34,233 nt of DNA from Arcicella sp. (GTDB taxonomy: Bacteria; Bacteroidota; Bacteroidia; Cytophagales; Spirosomataceae), in contig JALONS010000042.1 in NCBI GenBank assembly GCA_025454855.1, positions 1 to 34,233 of the forward strand, in the 5' to 3' direction. Position 1 is the first letter of the stretch. Each line of letters begins with the position of its first letter. Of this stretch, positions 10,118 through 17,746 are shown piece by piece. A model generated the notes under the pieces. That model was not told where the DNA came from and did no database searches. It saw only the letters and a program-made list of their open reading frames with translations. A program made the position numbers and the translations under genes.

Positions 10118-12019
10118 TTACATATTTTCAGAAAGTTCTAACCAGCGTAATTCTTTCTCATCTAATTCGTTCGTGATGGCTTCAATTTCTTTTGCCCAAT
10201 TTGCTAAATCTTCATACGAACCACCACCATTAAGTTTATCAGTTAAATCAGATTTTTTAGTTTCTAAGGCTTCAATGGCTTTCCCTAAATCTTCGTATTC
10301 TTTTTGTTCTTTAAAAGATAATTTCTTTTTAGTTGTCTGATTCACAGGCTCTTGTGCTTTACTAACGGTTGTTGAGAGATTATTGGCACTTGACTTTTTA
10401 AACTCTTCCGCTTGTTTTGCTCCTGCTTCAATTGCCTCTGGACTATCCGCCCATTCACGATAATCGGTATAGTTTCCAGGGAAATCACGAATAACTCCGT
10501 TTCCTTCAAAAACAAAAAGGTGTTCAACCAATTTATCCATAAAATAGCGGTCGTGAGAAACTAAAACCAAACAACCGCCAAACGCCATTAAAAAGTCTTC
10601 GAGAATGTTGAGTGTCTGAATATCAAGGTCGTTGGTAGGCTCATCCAGAATTAAGAAATTTGGATTTTTGATAAGCACTTTCATTAACTGTAAACGCCTT
10701 TTTTCGCCCCCCGAGAGTTTTTCAACCATGCCGTATTGTACCTTTGGGTCAAACTTGAAATGGGTCAAAAACTGACTTGCCGTAATGGTTTCACCCGTGC
10801 CAACAGTGACAACTTCGGCAATTTCTTTGATAACGTCAATGACACGGTCTTCTGGTTTAAATTCTAAATCACCTTGTGTGTAATAGCCATAAACAACGGT
10901 TTCGCCCGAGGTGATTTTCCCCGAATCTGGTTTTAGATTTTGGGTAATCATGTTCAAAAACGTTGATTTTCCGATACCATTTTTTCCAATGATTCCGATA
11001 CGGTCTTTTCGTTGAAAAATGTACGAGAAATGAGACACAACTTTCTGATTTCCAAAAGATTTACACAAGTCGTCAATTTCCAAAATCTTACTTCCCTGAC
11101 GAGACATTTTTACATTTAATTGTACTTTCGAGTCGTCTTTGGTTTGTGAGGCTTTGTCTTTCAATTCGTGAAAAGCGTCAATCCGATATTGGGCTTTTGT
11201 GCCACGAGCTTTGGGCTGGCGACGCATCCACTCTAATTCAGTACGAAGTGTATTTTTTGCTTTGTCGATACTGGCAGCTTCAGAAGCCTCTCGTTCGGCT
11301 TTTTTCTCTAAAAAATAACTATAATTTCCTTTGTAAGTGTATATGCTGCCGTTGTCTAATTCAACGATATTATTACAAACTCTATCCAAGAAATATCTAT
11401 CGTGCGTAACTAAAAGTAAGGTGATATTCTGAGAAGAAAGCGTTTGTTCAAGCCACTCGATGGTCTCCAAGTCCAAGTGGTTGGTAGGCTCATCAAAAAT
11501 CATGAAATCGGGTTCTTCAATCAATACTTTTGCCATCGCTACCCGCTTGCGTTGCCCACCCGAAAGTGCGGAAATTTTACGGTCAAAATCATGAATTCCC
11601 AATTTTCCGAGAATCTGTTTAACCCTACTTTCATAGTCCCATGCCTGATATTTATCCATCATTTCCAAAGCCTCTGACATTTGTTCCATGTCTTCGGGGT
11701 GCAGTAATGATTTTTCGTAAGCCTTAATAGCCTGATTAGCAGGAGATTCACCTGTAAAGAGCGTATCCATCACGGATAGGTTTTCATCAAAAGCTGGATT
11801 TTGAAATAAATAACCTACCGAAATTCCTTTTCGGATAGAAACCGTCCCTTCGTCGGCTGGAACAATACCCGCCAAAATGTTCATCAAGGTAGTTTTACCC
11901 GTACCATTTTGCCCGACCAACGCCACTTTGTCGCCTTTGAGGATACCAAAGTTGATTCCCTTAAACAACCAACGCTCGTTATAATTCTTAGAGATGTTCT
12001 CTGCTGATAAATAATTCAT
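10118..12019 (-). CDS. uup: ABC-F family ATPase, Uup-like
   Basis: A 633-aa soluble protein with two ABC cassettes and no membrane segments, as in ABC-F translation or ribosome factors. Cassette 1: Walker A GQNGTGKTT (36-44), signature LSGGQRKRV (152-160), Walker B DFMIFDEPTNHLD (171-183). Cassette 2: GKNGIGKST, LSGGEKRRLQLMKVL, and FLILDEPTNDLD. Between them is the charged P-site linker (RTELEWMRRQPKARGTKAQ). The C-terminus (KKKLSFKEQKEYEDLGKAIE to the end) is a predicted coiled coil. The DEPTNDLD form of the second Walker B, the C-terminal coiled coil and the length all fit Uup. Uup is implicated in precise transposon excision, branched DNA intermediates and ribosome function. An antibiotic-resistance ABC-F is less likely. 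Confidence 0.9.
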   Translation of the reverse strand: MNYLSAENISKNYNERWLFKGINFGILKGDKVALVGQNGTGKTTLMNILAGIVPADEGTVSIRKGISVGYLFQNPAFDENLSVMDTLFTGESPANQAIKAYEKSLLHPEDMEQMSEALEMMDKYQAWDYESRVKQILGKLGIHDFDRKISALSGGQRKRVAMAKVLIEEPDFMIFDEPTNHLDLETIEWLEQTLSSQNITLLLVTHDRYFLDRVCNNIVELDNGSIYTYKGNYSYFLEKKAEREASEAASIDKAKNTLRTELEWMRRQPKARGTKAQYRIDAFHELKDKASQTKDDSKVQLNVKMSRQGSKILEIDDLCKSFGNQKVVSHFSYIFQRKDRIGIIGKNGIGKSTFLNMITQNLKPDSGKITSGETVVYGYYTQGDLEFKPEDRVIDVIKEIAEVVTVGTGETITASQFLTHFKFDPKVQYGMVEKLSGGEKRRLQLMKVLIKNPNFLILDEPTNDLDIQTLNILEDFLMAFGGCLVLVSHDRYFMDKLVEHLFVFEGNGVIRDFPGNYTDYREWADSPEAIEAGAKQAEEFKKSSANNLSTTVSKAQEPVNQTTKKKLSFKEQKEYEDLGKAIEALETKKSDLTDKLNGGGSYEDLANWAKEIEAITNELDEKELRWLELSENM

Positions 12020-12023
12020 GGTG

Positions 12024-12031
12024 CAAAGTTA
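12024..12031 (-). promoter_or_regulatory. Candidate -7 box for the ABC-F gene, only 4 nt from the ATG
   Basis: The minus strand reads TAACTTTG followed by CACC and the ATG at 12019. If used, transcription would begin at or just inside the start codon, giving a leaderless or nearly leaderless mRNA. No -33 partner was identified. Confidence 0.35.
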
Positions 12032-12046
12032 GGGGTAAATTGGGGA

Positions 12047-12079
12047 TTTGGGAAAGGTTGAGGGTTTTGTTTAGATTTG
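12047..12079 (+). promoter_or_regulatory. Bacteroidota-type promoter for the lipoprotein at 12105
   Basis: TTTG at 12047-12050 and TAGATTTG at 12072-12079 are separated by 21 bp, matching the -33 TTTG / -7 TAnnTTTG architecture. The lipoprotein ATG follows 25 bp downstream. Confidence 0.5.
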
Positions 12080-12104
12080 TAGGGAAATAAAAATATAGCT
12101 ACCT

Positions 12105-12836
12105 ATGAGTAATATTTATTTACTATTTTATTTTTCGATACTATTATTGGGATGCAGTAAAACTGAGCATAATACCAAAGTTCTTTCAGTAGATGCTTTG
12201 AAAGAAATACCACTAAATATACAAACGCAAATTTTGTATACAGAAAACCTATCTTTTGAAAACCCTTCAAATACTTTGGGAATAGGTTTAATAATTGTTC
12301 CAGAAGAATTTGAATTGTTTGATGATAGTCTTTTGACCCATCGTTATATGAAGTGGAATATGTATTCGAGTGAAAAGCCTCCAAAGCCGATAACCCCTAA
12401 ATATTATAAACCAGATTATGGTATTTTACATTTCATTTGTATTGAAAGTACTTCTTTATATCATAAAATTCTTATCAATGAATCGGAAATAAAATATTGT
12501 TCTACAACGAATTTATATCAATATGTATCTTGGGATAAATATATTTTAGAGTCATTTGGAATTCGTAGAGATAATGAAAAAGTACCTTTAAGATTGTCTC
12601 CAAATGAAAAATCAGAAACAATTTTAGTTCCAAAAGACTATGAAATGTTTTGCCCAATAGAAATAAAAGGAAATTGGGTAAAAGTAAAGTATGACTGTTT
12701 TTACAATGAAGATAACAACCCACATGAAGGAGAGCCATGTAAGAATTATATTGAAAAGTGTAAAAACCCAGTGACTGGTTGGTTGAAATGGAGAGAAAAC
12801 AACACTGTTTTAATTGATATTTTCTTAATGCCTTAA
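12105..12836 (+). CDS. Lipoprotein with a C-terminal SH3-like region
   Basis: 243 aa. A short hydrophobic N-terminus ends in a lipobox (LLLGC, Cys17), so it should be a lipid-anchored envelope protein. Residues from about 155 onward (VPLRLSPNEKSETILVP, then GNWVKVKYD, then a GWLKWRENN-like end) have the pattern of a bacterial SH3-like domain: an xLRxxPs entry strand and a wvkV...GWv closing strand. The first 150 residues match no family I recognise. It is A/T-rich and transcribed alone from its own promoter. The lipoprotein call is good, the SH3 assignment moderate, and the role unknown. Confidence 0.75.
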   Translation: MSNIYLLFYFSILLLGCSKTEHNTKVLSVDALKEIPLNIQTQILYTENLSFENPSNTLGIGLIIVPEEFELFDDSLLTHRYMKWNMYSSEKPPKPITPKYYKPDYGILHFICIESTSLYHKILINESEIKYCSTTNLYQYVSWDKYILESFGIRRDNEKVPLRLSPNEKSETILVPKDYEMFCPIEIKGNWVKVKYDCFYNEDNNPHEGEPCKNYIEKCKNPVTGWLKWRENNTVLIDIFLMP

Positions 12837-12905
12837 TTTTCTTAGAAGATTATCTAATCTCTTGATAATTCAAATTACGAATTAATTTTAAGTCATTTAA
12901 TTCAT

Positions 12906-12913
12906 TATCTTTG
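12906..12913 (+). promoter_or_regulatory. Candidate -7 box for the toxin-antitoxin pair
   Basis: TATCTTTG matches TAnnTTTG and lies 19 bp before the antitoxin ATG at 12933. The -33 region (TTTTA around 12885-12890) is a poor match. Confidence 0.45.
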
Positions 12914-12932
12914 TTTACAAACAAATTTCACC

Positions 12933-13139
12933 ATGACAGCAACAACAATAAAAGAAGGAATCAGCTATTTGACCAATAATAAGGGCAAAAAAACAGCCGT
13001 TGTTTTTGACTTGAAAAATAAGGCTGTGAAAGAATTAATGGAAGATTTTATGGATACCTTAGATGCGATGGATTCATTAAATGACCCAACGCCAAGAAAA
13101 TCATTGGAAGAGGTTAGAAAGAACCTTTTAGGAAAATAA
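12933..13139 (+). CDS. Antitoxin of a RelE/ParE-type toxin-antitoxin pair
   Basis: 68 aa, charged, ending only 3 bp before a RelE/ParE-like toxin gene. The antitoxin-first order with near-zero spacing is typical of type II modules. The middle (AVVFDLKNKAVKELMEDFMDTLDAMDSL) is a predicted helix that would wrap the toxin, and the end (KSLEEVRKNLLGK) is basic. I cannot place it in a named antitoxin family with certainty; RelB/Phd-like small antitoxins are the nearest idea. Autorepression is expected from family knowledge but no operator was seen. Confidence 0.75.
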   Translation: MTATTIKEGISYLTNNKGKKTAVVFDLKNKAVKELMEDFMDTLDAMDSLNDPTPRKSLEEVRKNLLGK

Positions 13140-13142
13140 AAT

Positions 13143-13418
13143 ATGATTTACACCATTGAATTTACCAGTAAAGCACAAAAAGAATTAGGCAAGCTACCCA
13201 AACAGATTTTAGCTAAAGTTTTAGATAAAATAGCAGAACTCTCCAACGACCCAAGACCTACTGGGCATAAAAAACTTACCAATTTTCATATTCCTAATGC
13301 TTCTGATAAACTTTATCGAATTAGAATCGGTGATTATAGAGTCATTTACGAAATTGAAGATGAAGTTGTGACTGTAACCATTGTAAAAGTCGCTCATCGC
13401 AAAAAGGTTTATGAATAA
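13143..13418 (+). CDS. RelE/ParE-family toxin
   Basis: 91 aa, full length for the family. It has the characteristic N-terminal beta strand and helix (YTIEFTSKAQKELGKLPKQI), the PRPTGHKKL loop, and the C-terminal sheet with YRIRIGDYRVIYEI and VAHRKKVYE. RelE members cleave mRNA on the ribosome and ParE members poison gyrase. The C-terminal HRKxVY with the upstream RIGDYRVIY favours a RelE-like fold, but the target cannot be settled from sequence. It follows the antitoxin by 3 bp and should be co-transcribed. Confidence 0.9.
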   Translation: MIYTIEFTSKAQKELGKLPKQILAKVLDKIAELSNDPRPTGHKKLTNFHIPNASDKLYRIRIGDYRVIYEIEDEVVTVTIVKVAHRKKVYE

Positions 13419-13468
13419 AATCTCCCAACCAATAACCTAAAAACTCCCGCCCTCCGTAATTTTACAAC

Positions 13469-14683
13469 ATGAACAAAATCCAATACCAATATAAACCCGA
13501 AAACTTCAAACTTTCTGATGCTAATAAGTACCAATTGAAGGACTTAAAATCGGAAGAAATGATTTTGTCTTTGGGTCCTCAACACCCCTCAACGCACGGA
13601 GTTTTACGCATGGAAGTTATTTCTGACGGTGAACTTATCGTGGATGTTGTACCGCATTTGGGTTATCTGCATCGTTGTTTTGAAAAACACGCTGAGTCTT
13701 TGCCTTTCAATCAGATTATTCCCTACGTGGACAGAATGGATTATTTGGCTGCCATGAACTCGGAACACGCCTATGTAATGGGCGTGGAAAAGATGTTGGA
13801 TTTGACGGGAAAACTTCCTAAACGGATTGAATATATTCGTGTATTGGTGGCGGAGCTGAACCGTCTGGCTTCGCACTTTGTGGCTATTGGTACGTATGGA
13901 TTGGATATTGGAGCTTATACAGCGTTTTTATGGATTATGCGTGACCGTGAGCATATTCAACGACTTTTGGAGTGGATATGCGGAGCAAGGATGTTGTACA
14001 ATTACATTTGGGTAGGTGGTTTATTTTATGATTTGCCCGTAGGTTTTGAGGAACGTTGTACCGAGTTCATCAACTACCTAAAACCCAAAATGATAGAATT
14101 GCGTCAGTTGATTATTGAGAATAAAATCTTTGTGCAACGGACGGCAAACATCGGTGTTTTACCAATGGATTTGGCGATAAATTATGGTTGTACTGGACCC
14201 GTTCTGAGGGGTTCTGGTTTGAGACTCGACCTTCGGAAAGTGGATGGGTATTCAGTTTATCCAGAATTAGATTTTGATATTCCAGTCGGAAGGGGTGAAA
14301 TGGGAACGGTGGGCGATTGTTGGGATAGAAATTACGTGCGGGTGCAAGAGTGCGACGAATCCATAAAAATCATTGAGCAATGCCTTGTACAACTGAAAAA
14401 TGAACATAAAAGAACGCTGGATTTTGACCCGCAGGCGTTAGTACCCAAGAAAATCCGTCCGCAGGCAATGGACTTCTACGCTCGTGCCGAAAACCCCAAA
14501 GGCGAATTAGGTTTCTTCTTTCGTACCGATGGGCGTTCGGATATTCCTGTACGCTTAAAAGCTCGTGCGTGTTCACTTCACAATTTGTCAATTATTCCAG
14601 CCATTAGTCGTGGAGCTATGTTAGCAGACTTAGTAGCAATTATTGGTTCAATGGATTTGGTGATGGGGGAGGTGGATAGGTAG
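13469..14683 (+). CDS. nuoD: NADH-quinone oxidoreductase subunit D
   Basis: 404 aa, the 49-kDa-type subunit of respiratory complex I, which forms the quinone-binding pocket with NuoB at the cytoplasmic face of the membrane. The quinone-site loop LSLGPQHPSTHGVLR (His39, His43) is intact. HLGYLHR, the GRGEMGTVGDCWDRN stretch and the C-terminus SIIPAISRGAMLADLVAIIGSMDLVMGEVDR are all family-typical. It looks complete and functional. No other nuo gene adjoins it: a toxin-antitoxin pair lies upstream and a sensor kinase downstream. The complex I operon is therefore split in this genome, or this is a second copy. Confidence 0.96.
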   Translation: MNKIQYQYKPENFKLSDANKYQLKDLKSEEMILSLGPQHPSTHGVLRMEVISDGELIVDVVPHLGYLHRCFEKHAESLPFNQIIPYVDRMDYLAAMNSEHAYVMGVEKMLDLTGKLPKRIEYIRVLVAELNRLASHFVAIGTYGLDIGAYTAFLWIMRDREHIQRLLEWICGARMLYNYIWVGGLFYDLPVGFEERCTEFINYLKPKMIELRQLIIENKIFVQRTANIGVLPMDLAINYGCTGPVLRGSGLRLDLRKVDGYSVYPELDFDIPVGRGEMGTVGDCWDRNYVRVQECDESIKIIEQCLVQLKNEHKRTLDFDPQALVPKKIRPQAMDFYARAENPKGELGFFFRTDGRSDIPVRLKARACSLHNLSIIPAISRGAMLADLVAIIGSMDLVMGEVDR

Positions 14684-14813
14684 AGATTTAAAGTACAGAT
14701 TGATAGATGATAATATTTTAGAGATTTATTGTAAAGTTGATTATTAAAATTTTGTAAAAATAGTTGATAGCTTTTTTCTGAGTTTTTACGGAACTATAAA
14801 CTATTTGGCATAT

Positions 14814-14891
14814 AACCGCTGACGAGGGTTAAGAAACCTCATCAGGGTTAGTTTATTGACCCTGACGGCGGTTAAAAACCCCGTCAGCGGT
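14814..14891. repeat. Multi-arm palindromic element between nuoD and the sensor kinase gene
   Basis: Four related arms occur in 78 bp. Hairpin 1 (14819-14845) pairs ctgacgagg with cctcatcag. Hairpin 2 (14862-14887) pairs ctgacgg with ccgtcag and extends with one bulge. An outer stem pairs accgctgac (14814-14822) with gtcagcggt (14883-14891). A central alternative pairs atcagggtta with tgaccctgac. The sequence can therefore fold as two hairpins or one cruciform. It lies between convergent genes and may terminate both. The higher GC and repeated arm sequence look like a REP/BIME-type or small mobile palindrome. Confidence 0.7.
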
Positions 14892-14910
14892 CAATTTAAT
14901 CTTTGATGTT

Positions 14911-15957
14911 TTACCCTATCCTGTCATTGAAAGACTTCTCCAGTTTAAAAGAAAACGTTGTTCCTTTTTCGGGTTTTGAAATAACTGAAATCTTGGTTCG
15001 ATGGGCTTGTAAAATGTGTTTTACAATGGCTAAACCCAAACCCGATGAGCCGTCCGCTCTACTGCGGGCTTTATCTACTCGGTAAAATCTTTCAAAAATT
15101 CGGTTTAAATGTTCGGAAGCAATCCCCGGCCCATCGTCTTTTACAGATACTTTCCAGTCTTTTTTATCTTCTTCAAAAATTACCCAAACATTTCCGTTTT
15201 CACTACCATATTTGATAGCATTTTCTACCAAATTCGTAATTACCTGTCCGATTCTCTGGGCATCTGCCCGTACCCAAATATTGGGGGAGGGCGATTTTAT
15301 ATTAATCTTTACATTTTTTGAATGGGCTTTATTTTCTAATTGTTCAAAAACTTCTTTAGTGATTTGTTTCACGTCTATACGGGCAGGATTCATCTTTATA
15401 TCCCCCGTTTCCATCTGCGAAAGCGTTAGTAAATCTTTCACCAAAATATCCAGACCGTCTAAACTTTTAGCGGCTTTATTCAGAAATTTCTCCCGCACGT
15501 TATCATCATCCATGGCACCGTCTAATAGCGTATGGACAAAGCCTTGAGCAGCAAAAATGGGCGTTTTTAATTCATGTGAGACATTTGCTAAAAATTCTCT
15601 ACGATATTTTTCCAAACGTTTTAGCTCCGTTACTTCTTGCTCTTTTTTAGATACATACACAAACAACTCATCGTTGAGTTTACGCAATGGATTATTATCT
15701 TTTTGTAATTTCTTTCTGGATACCCCAAAATCCTTCATTTTCAGTCGATTGATGGTATCATACATTTTATTAATCTCCTGAAAAATCAGGTAGTCCAACA
15801 CAAAATATATCAATAAACCACTGATAACCAGCGAACTAATGAAGCTAATGAATAAAATATTTCCATTCGTTTCGGGTAGAAATGAAAGAAAAGAAGTTGT
15901 GAAAATAGCAATGGTAATTGCCAGTAAAAATGCTAAAAGTTTAGGATTTAAGAGCAT
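14911..15957 (-). CDS. PhoR-like membrane sensor histidine kinase
   Basis: 348 aa from the ATG at 15957. Two membrane segments (about 7-27 and 33-56) anchor it. HisKA follows with the phospho-acceptor His128 in FLANVSHELKTP. The HATPase_c domain shows the N box NLVENAIKYGS, the G1 box DDGPGI and GLGLAIVKHIL. The layout resembles Bacteroidota PhoR-type kinases. The frame remains open upstream to a TTG at 16050. I prefer the ATG because the first membrane segment starts just after it, and because an exact TAAATTTG -7 box lies between the two starts. No response regulator gene is adjacent, so the partner and signal are unknown. It converges on nuoD across the palindromic element. Confidence 0.9.
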   Translation of the reverse strand: MLLNPKLLAFLLAITIAIFTTSFLSFLPETNGNILFISFISSLVISGLLIYFVLDYLIFQEINKMYDTINRLKMKDFGVSRKKLQKDNNPLRKLNDELFVYVSKKEQEVTELKRLEKYRREFLANVSHELKTPIFAAQGFVHTLLDGAMDDDNVREKFLNKAAKSLDGLDILVKDLLTLSQMETGDIKMNPARIDVKQITKEVFEQLENKAHSKNVKINIKSPSPNIWVRADAQRIGQVITNLVENAIKYGSENGNVWVIFEEDKKDWKVSVKDDGPGIASEHLNRIFERFYRVDKARSRADGSSGLGLAIVKHILQAHRTKISVISKPEKGTTFSFKLEKSFNDRIG

Positions 15958-15977
15958 ATCCGATGGTGAATGTAATA

Positions 15978-15985
15978 CAAATTTA
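15978..15985 (-). promoter_or_regulatory. Candidate -7 box for the sensor kinase
   Basis: The minus strand reads TAAATTTG, an exact TAnnTTTG match 21 bp before the ATG at 15957. It lies inside the longer TTG-initiated frame and so argues for the shorter start. The -33 element is not clear. Confidence 0.35.
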
Positions 15986-16107
15986 CAATTCTTCGTACTA
16001 TCTATCGGCTTTCTCAAATTATTCTTTCGTAAATTTGTACTTGTACTCAACTGATTCAGGGTTGCAAAAAAGAAAAGATATAAGTTCGTGATTGTTAATA
16101 ACTTAAT

Positions 16108-16135
16108 TTCGCTTTTTCTGCCAATCGCTTTTCAC
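16108..16135 (-). repeat. Dispersed short repeat, copy A
   Basis: Read on the minus strand: GAAAAGCGATTGGCAGAAAA followed by AGCGAA. It is one of four similar intergenic elements in this window, and lies upstream of purB in inverted orientation to copy B downstream of purB. Confidence 0.55.
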
Positions 16136-16212
16136 TTGATATACTTTCAAAAGGTTGATGAGATTTCTCCAAAATATTCAATTATTCCATCAATCATTCA
16201 CTCATTGAATAT

Positions 16213-17559
16213 ATGCAATTAAATGAATTAACCGCCATTTCTCCCGTGGATGGGCGTTATCGTAAACAAGTTGAGAGCCTTGCCCCTTACTTCTCAGAAT
16301 TTGGACTTATCAAATATCGGGTTCAAATAGAAATTGAATATTTCATTGCCCTTTGTGAAGTTCCTCTACCGCAGTTAGAAGGGGTGAATAAAACGATTTT
16401 TCCCTCATTAAGAGATGTTTACCTCCATTTTTCCGAAGAAGATGCCCTTTGGATTAAGGAAAAAGAACGAGAAACCAATCACGATGTAAAAGCGGTAGAG
16501 TATTTTATAAAATATAAATTAGAGAAGTTTGGTATTGAACAATATTTGGAGTTTATCCACTTTGGTTTAACGTCTCAGGATATTAATAATACGGCTATTC
16601 CGTTGTCGTTGATGGAAGCCATACAGGAAATTTTAGTGCCAAAGCTAAATGAGGTTATTGCTAAAATACAATTTTTAGCAACTGAATGGAAGGATATTCC
16701 TTTGCTGGCACATACGCACGGACAACCTGCTTCGCCCACTCGTTTGGGCAAAGAGTTCCAAGTATTTGCCGAAAGAATGGAACGCCAAATGGACTTACTA
16801 AAAACTATTCCTTATTCAGCAAAATTTGGGGGTGCCACGGGTAATTTCAATGCTCATACGGTAGCATATCCCGAAATTTCTTGGATTGATTTTGGTAATA
16901 ATTTCGTAAAATCTCTGGGGCTAATTCGTAGTAAATTCACTACGCAAATAGAACACTATGATAACATGGCGGCATTGATGGATAATCTTAAAAGATTGAA
17001 TACCATTGTGTTAGACCTTGACCGAGACGTTTGGACGTATATTTCAATGGGGTATTTCAAGCAAAAAATTAAAGCAGGTGAAGTGGGTTCATCAGCGATG
17101 CCTCATAAAGTAAACCCCATTGATTTTGAAAATTCGGAAGGAAATGTTGGCGTTGCGAATGCCTTGTACGAGTTTTTAGCCGCAAAACTGCCAGTATCGA
17201 GATTACAGAGAGATTTGACGGATTCAACCGTTCTGAGAAATTTGGGTGTACCCATCGCTCATCAGTTGATTGCTCTGACGGCACTATTGAGAGGACTGAA
17301 TAAATTAGAGCTGAATCCTGATGCCATTAAAGCAGATTTAGAAGATAATTGGGCGGTGGTAGCCGAAGCAATTCAGACGATTTTGAGGCGTGAGAATTAC
17401 CCACAACCTTACGAAGCTTTAAAAGCATTGACCCGTAAAAACGAAAAAATTACGGAGAAGACCATTACGGAATTCATTGATAATTTGGAAGTTGGTGATA
17501 AAATTAAGTACGAACTGAAACGTATCACTCCATTTAATTATGTGGGGGTAGTTGAGTAA
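16213..17559 (+). CDS. purB: Adenylosuccinate lyase
   Basis: 448 aa. It catalyses two steps of purine synthesis: SAICAR to AICAR, and adenylosuccinate to AMP, each with release of fumarate. The start MQLNELTAISPVDGRYRKQVESL is the E. coli-type PurB N-terminus. HTHGQPASPTRLGKEF holds the conserved substrate-site histidines. The superfamily signature SSAMPHKVNPIDFENSEGN, with the mobile catalytic Ser loop, lies near residues 291-309. Length is normal and the frame intact. It is transcribed alone and followed by a perfect 22-bp hairpin terminator. Confidence 0.97.
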   Translation: MQLNELTAISPVDGRYRKQVESLAPYFSEFGLIKYRVQIEIEYFIALCEVPLPQLEGVNKTIFPSLRDVYLHFSEEDALWIKEKERETNHDVKAVEYFIKYKLEKFGIEQYLEFIHFGLTSQDINNTAIPLSLMEAIQEILVPKLNEVIAKIQFLATEWKDIPLLAHTHGQPASPTRLGKEFQVFAERMERQMDLLKTIPYSAKFGGATGNFNAHTVAYPEISWIDFGNNFVKSLGLIRSKFTTQIEHYDNMAALMDNLKRLNTIVLDLDRDVWTYISMGYFKQKIKAGEVGSSAMPHKVNPIDFENSEGNVGVANALYEFLAAKLPVSRLQRDLTDSTVLRNLGVPIAHQLIALTALLRGLNKLELNPDAIKADLEDNWAVVAEAIQTILRRENYPQPYEALKALTRKNEKITEKTITEFIDNLEVGDKIKYELKRITPFNYVGVVE

Positions 17560-17589
17560 GGAACATCCTAAATTCCTTTGTATAATAAA

Positions 17590-17619
17590 CGAAAAGTGAT
17601 TTGCGAAAAAGTGAATGAG
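17590..17619 (+). repeat. Dispersed short repeat, copy B
   Basis: Reads CGAAAAGTGATTTGCGAAAA then AGTGAATGAG, just after the purB stop. It is inverted relative to copy A upstream of purB, so the two flank the gene. Confidence 0.55.
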
Positions 17620-17680
17620 TAAATTTCTGAAAACAAACCGCTTACATCGTTTCTTTTGCAAATCTCAATCAGTTGAGTAT

Positions 17681-17735
17681 AACATAAAAAGTCTTCATCT
17701 GAAATTAATCTATTCAGATGAAGACTTTTTATGTT
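17681..17735. terminator. Perfect 22-bp hairpin terminator between purB and the GH29 gene
   Basis: 17681-17702 and 17714-17735 are exact reverse complements around an 11-nt loop. Each arm carries A or T runs that give a U-rich tail in either direction. It sits between convergent genes. Confidence 0.85.
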
Positions 17736-17746
17736 TTGAGTTCTTT

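Noticed and set aside
10118-12019. ABC-F as an antibiotic-resistance protein
   Set aside because: DEPTNDLD in cassette 2, the C-terminal coiled coil and the length fit Uup, and nothing nearby suggests resistance.
15958-16050. TTG-initiated N-terminal extension of the PhoR-like kinase
   Set aside because: The extra 31 residues are polar and not family-like, the start is TTG, and a good -7 box lies inside the extension; the ATG at 15957 fits better.
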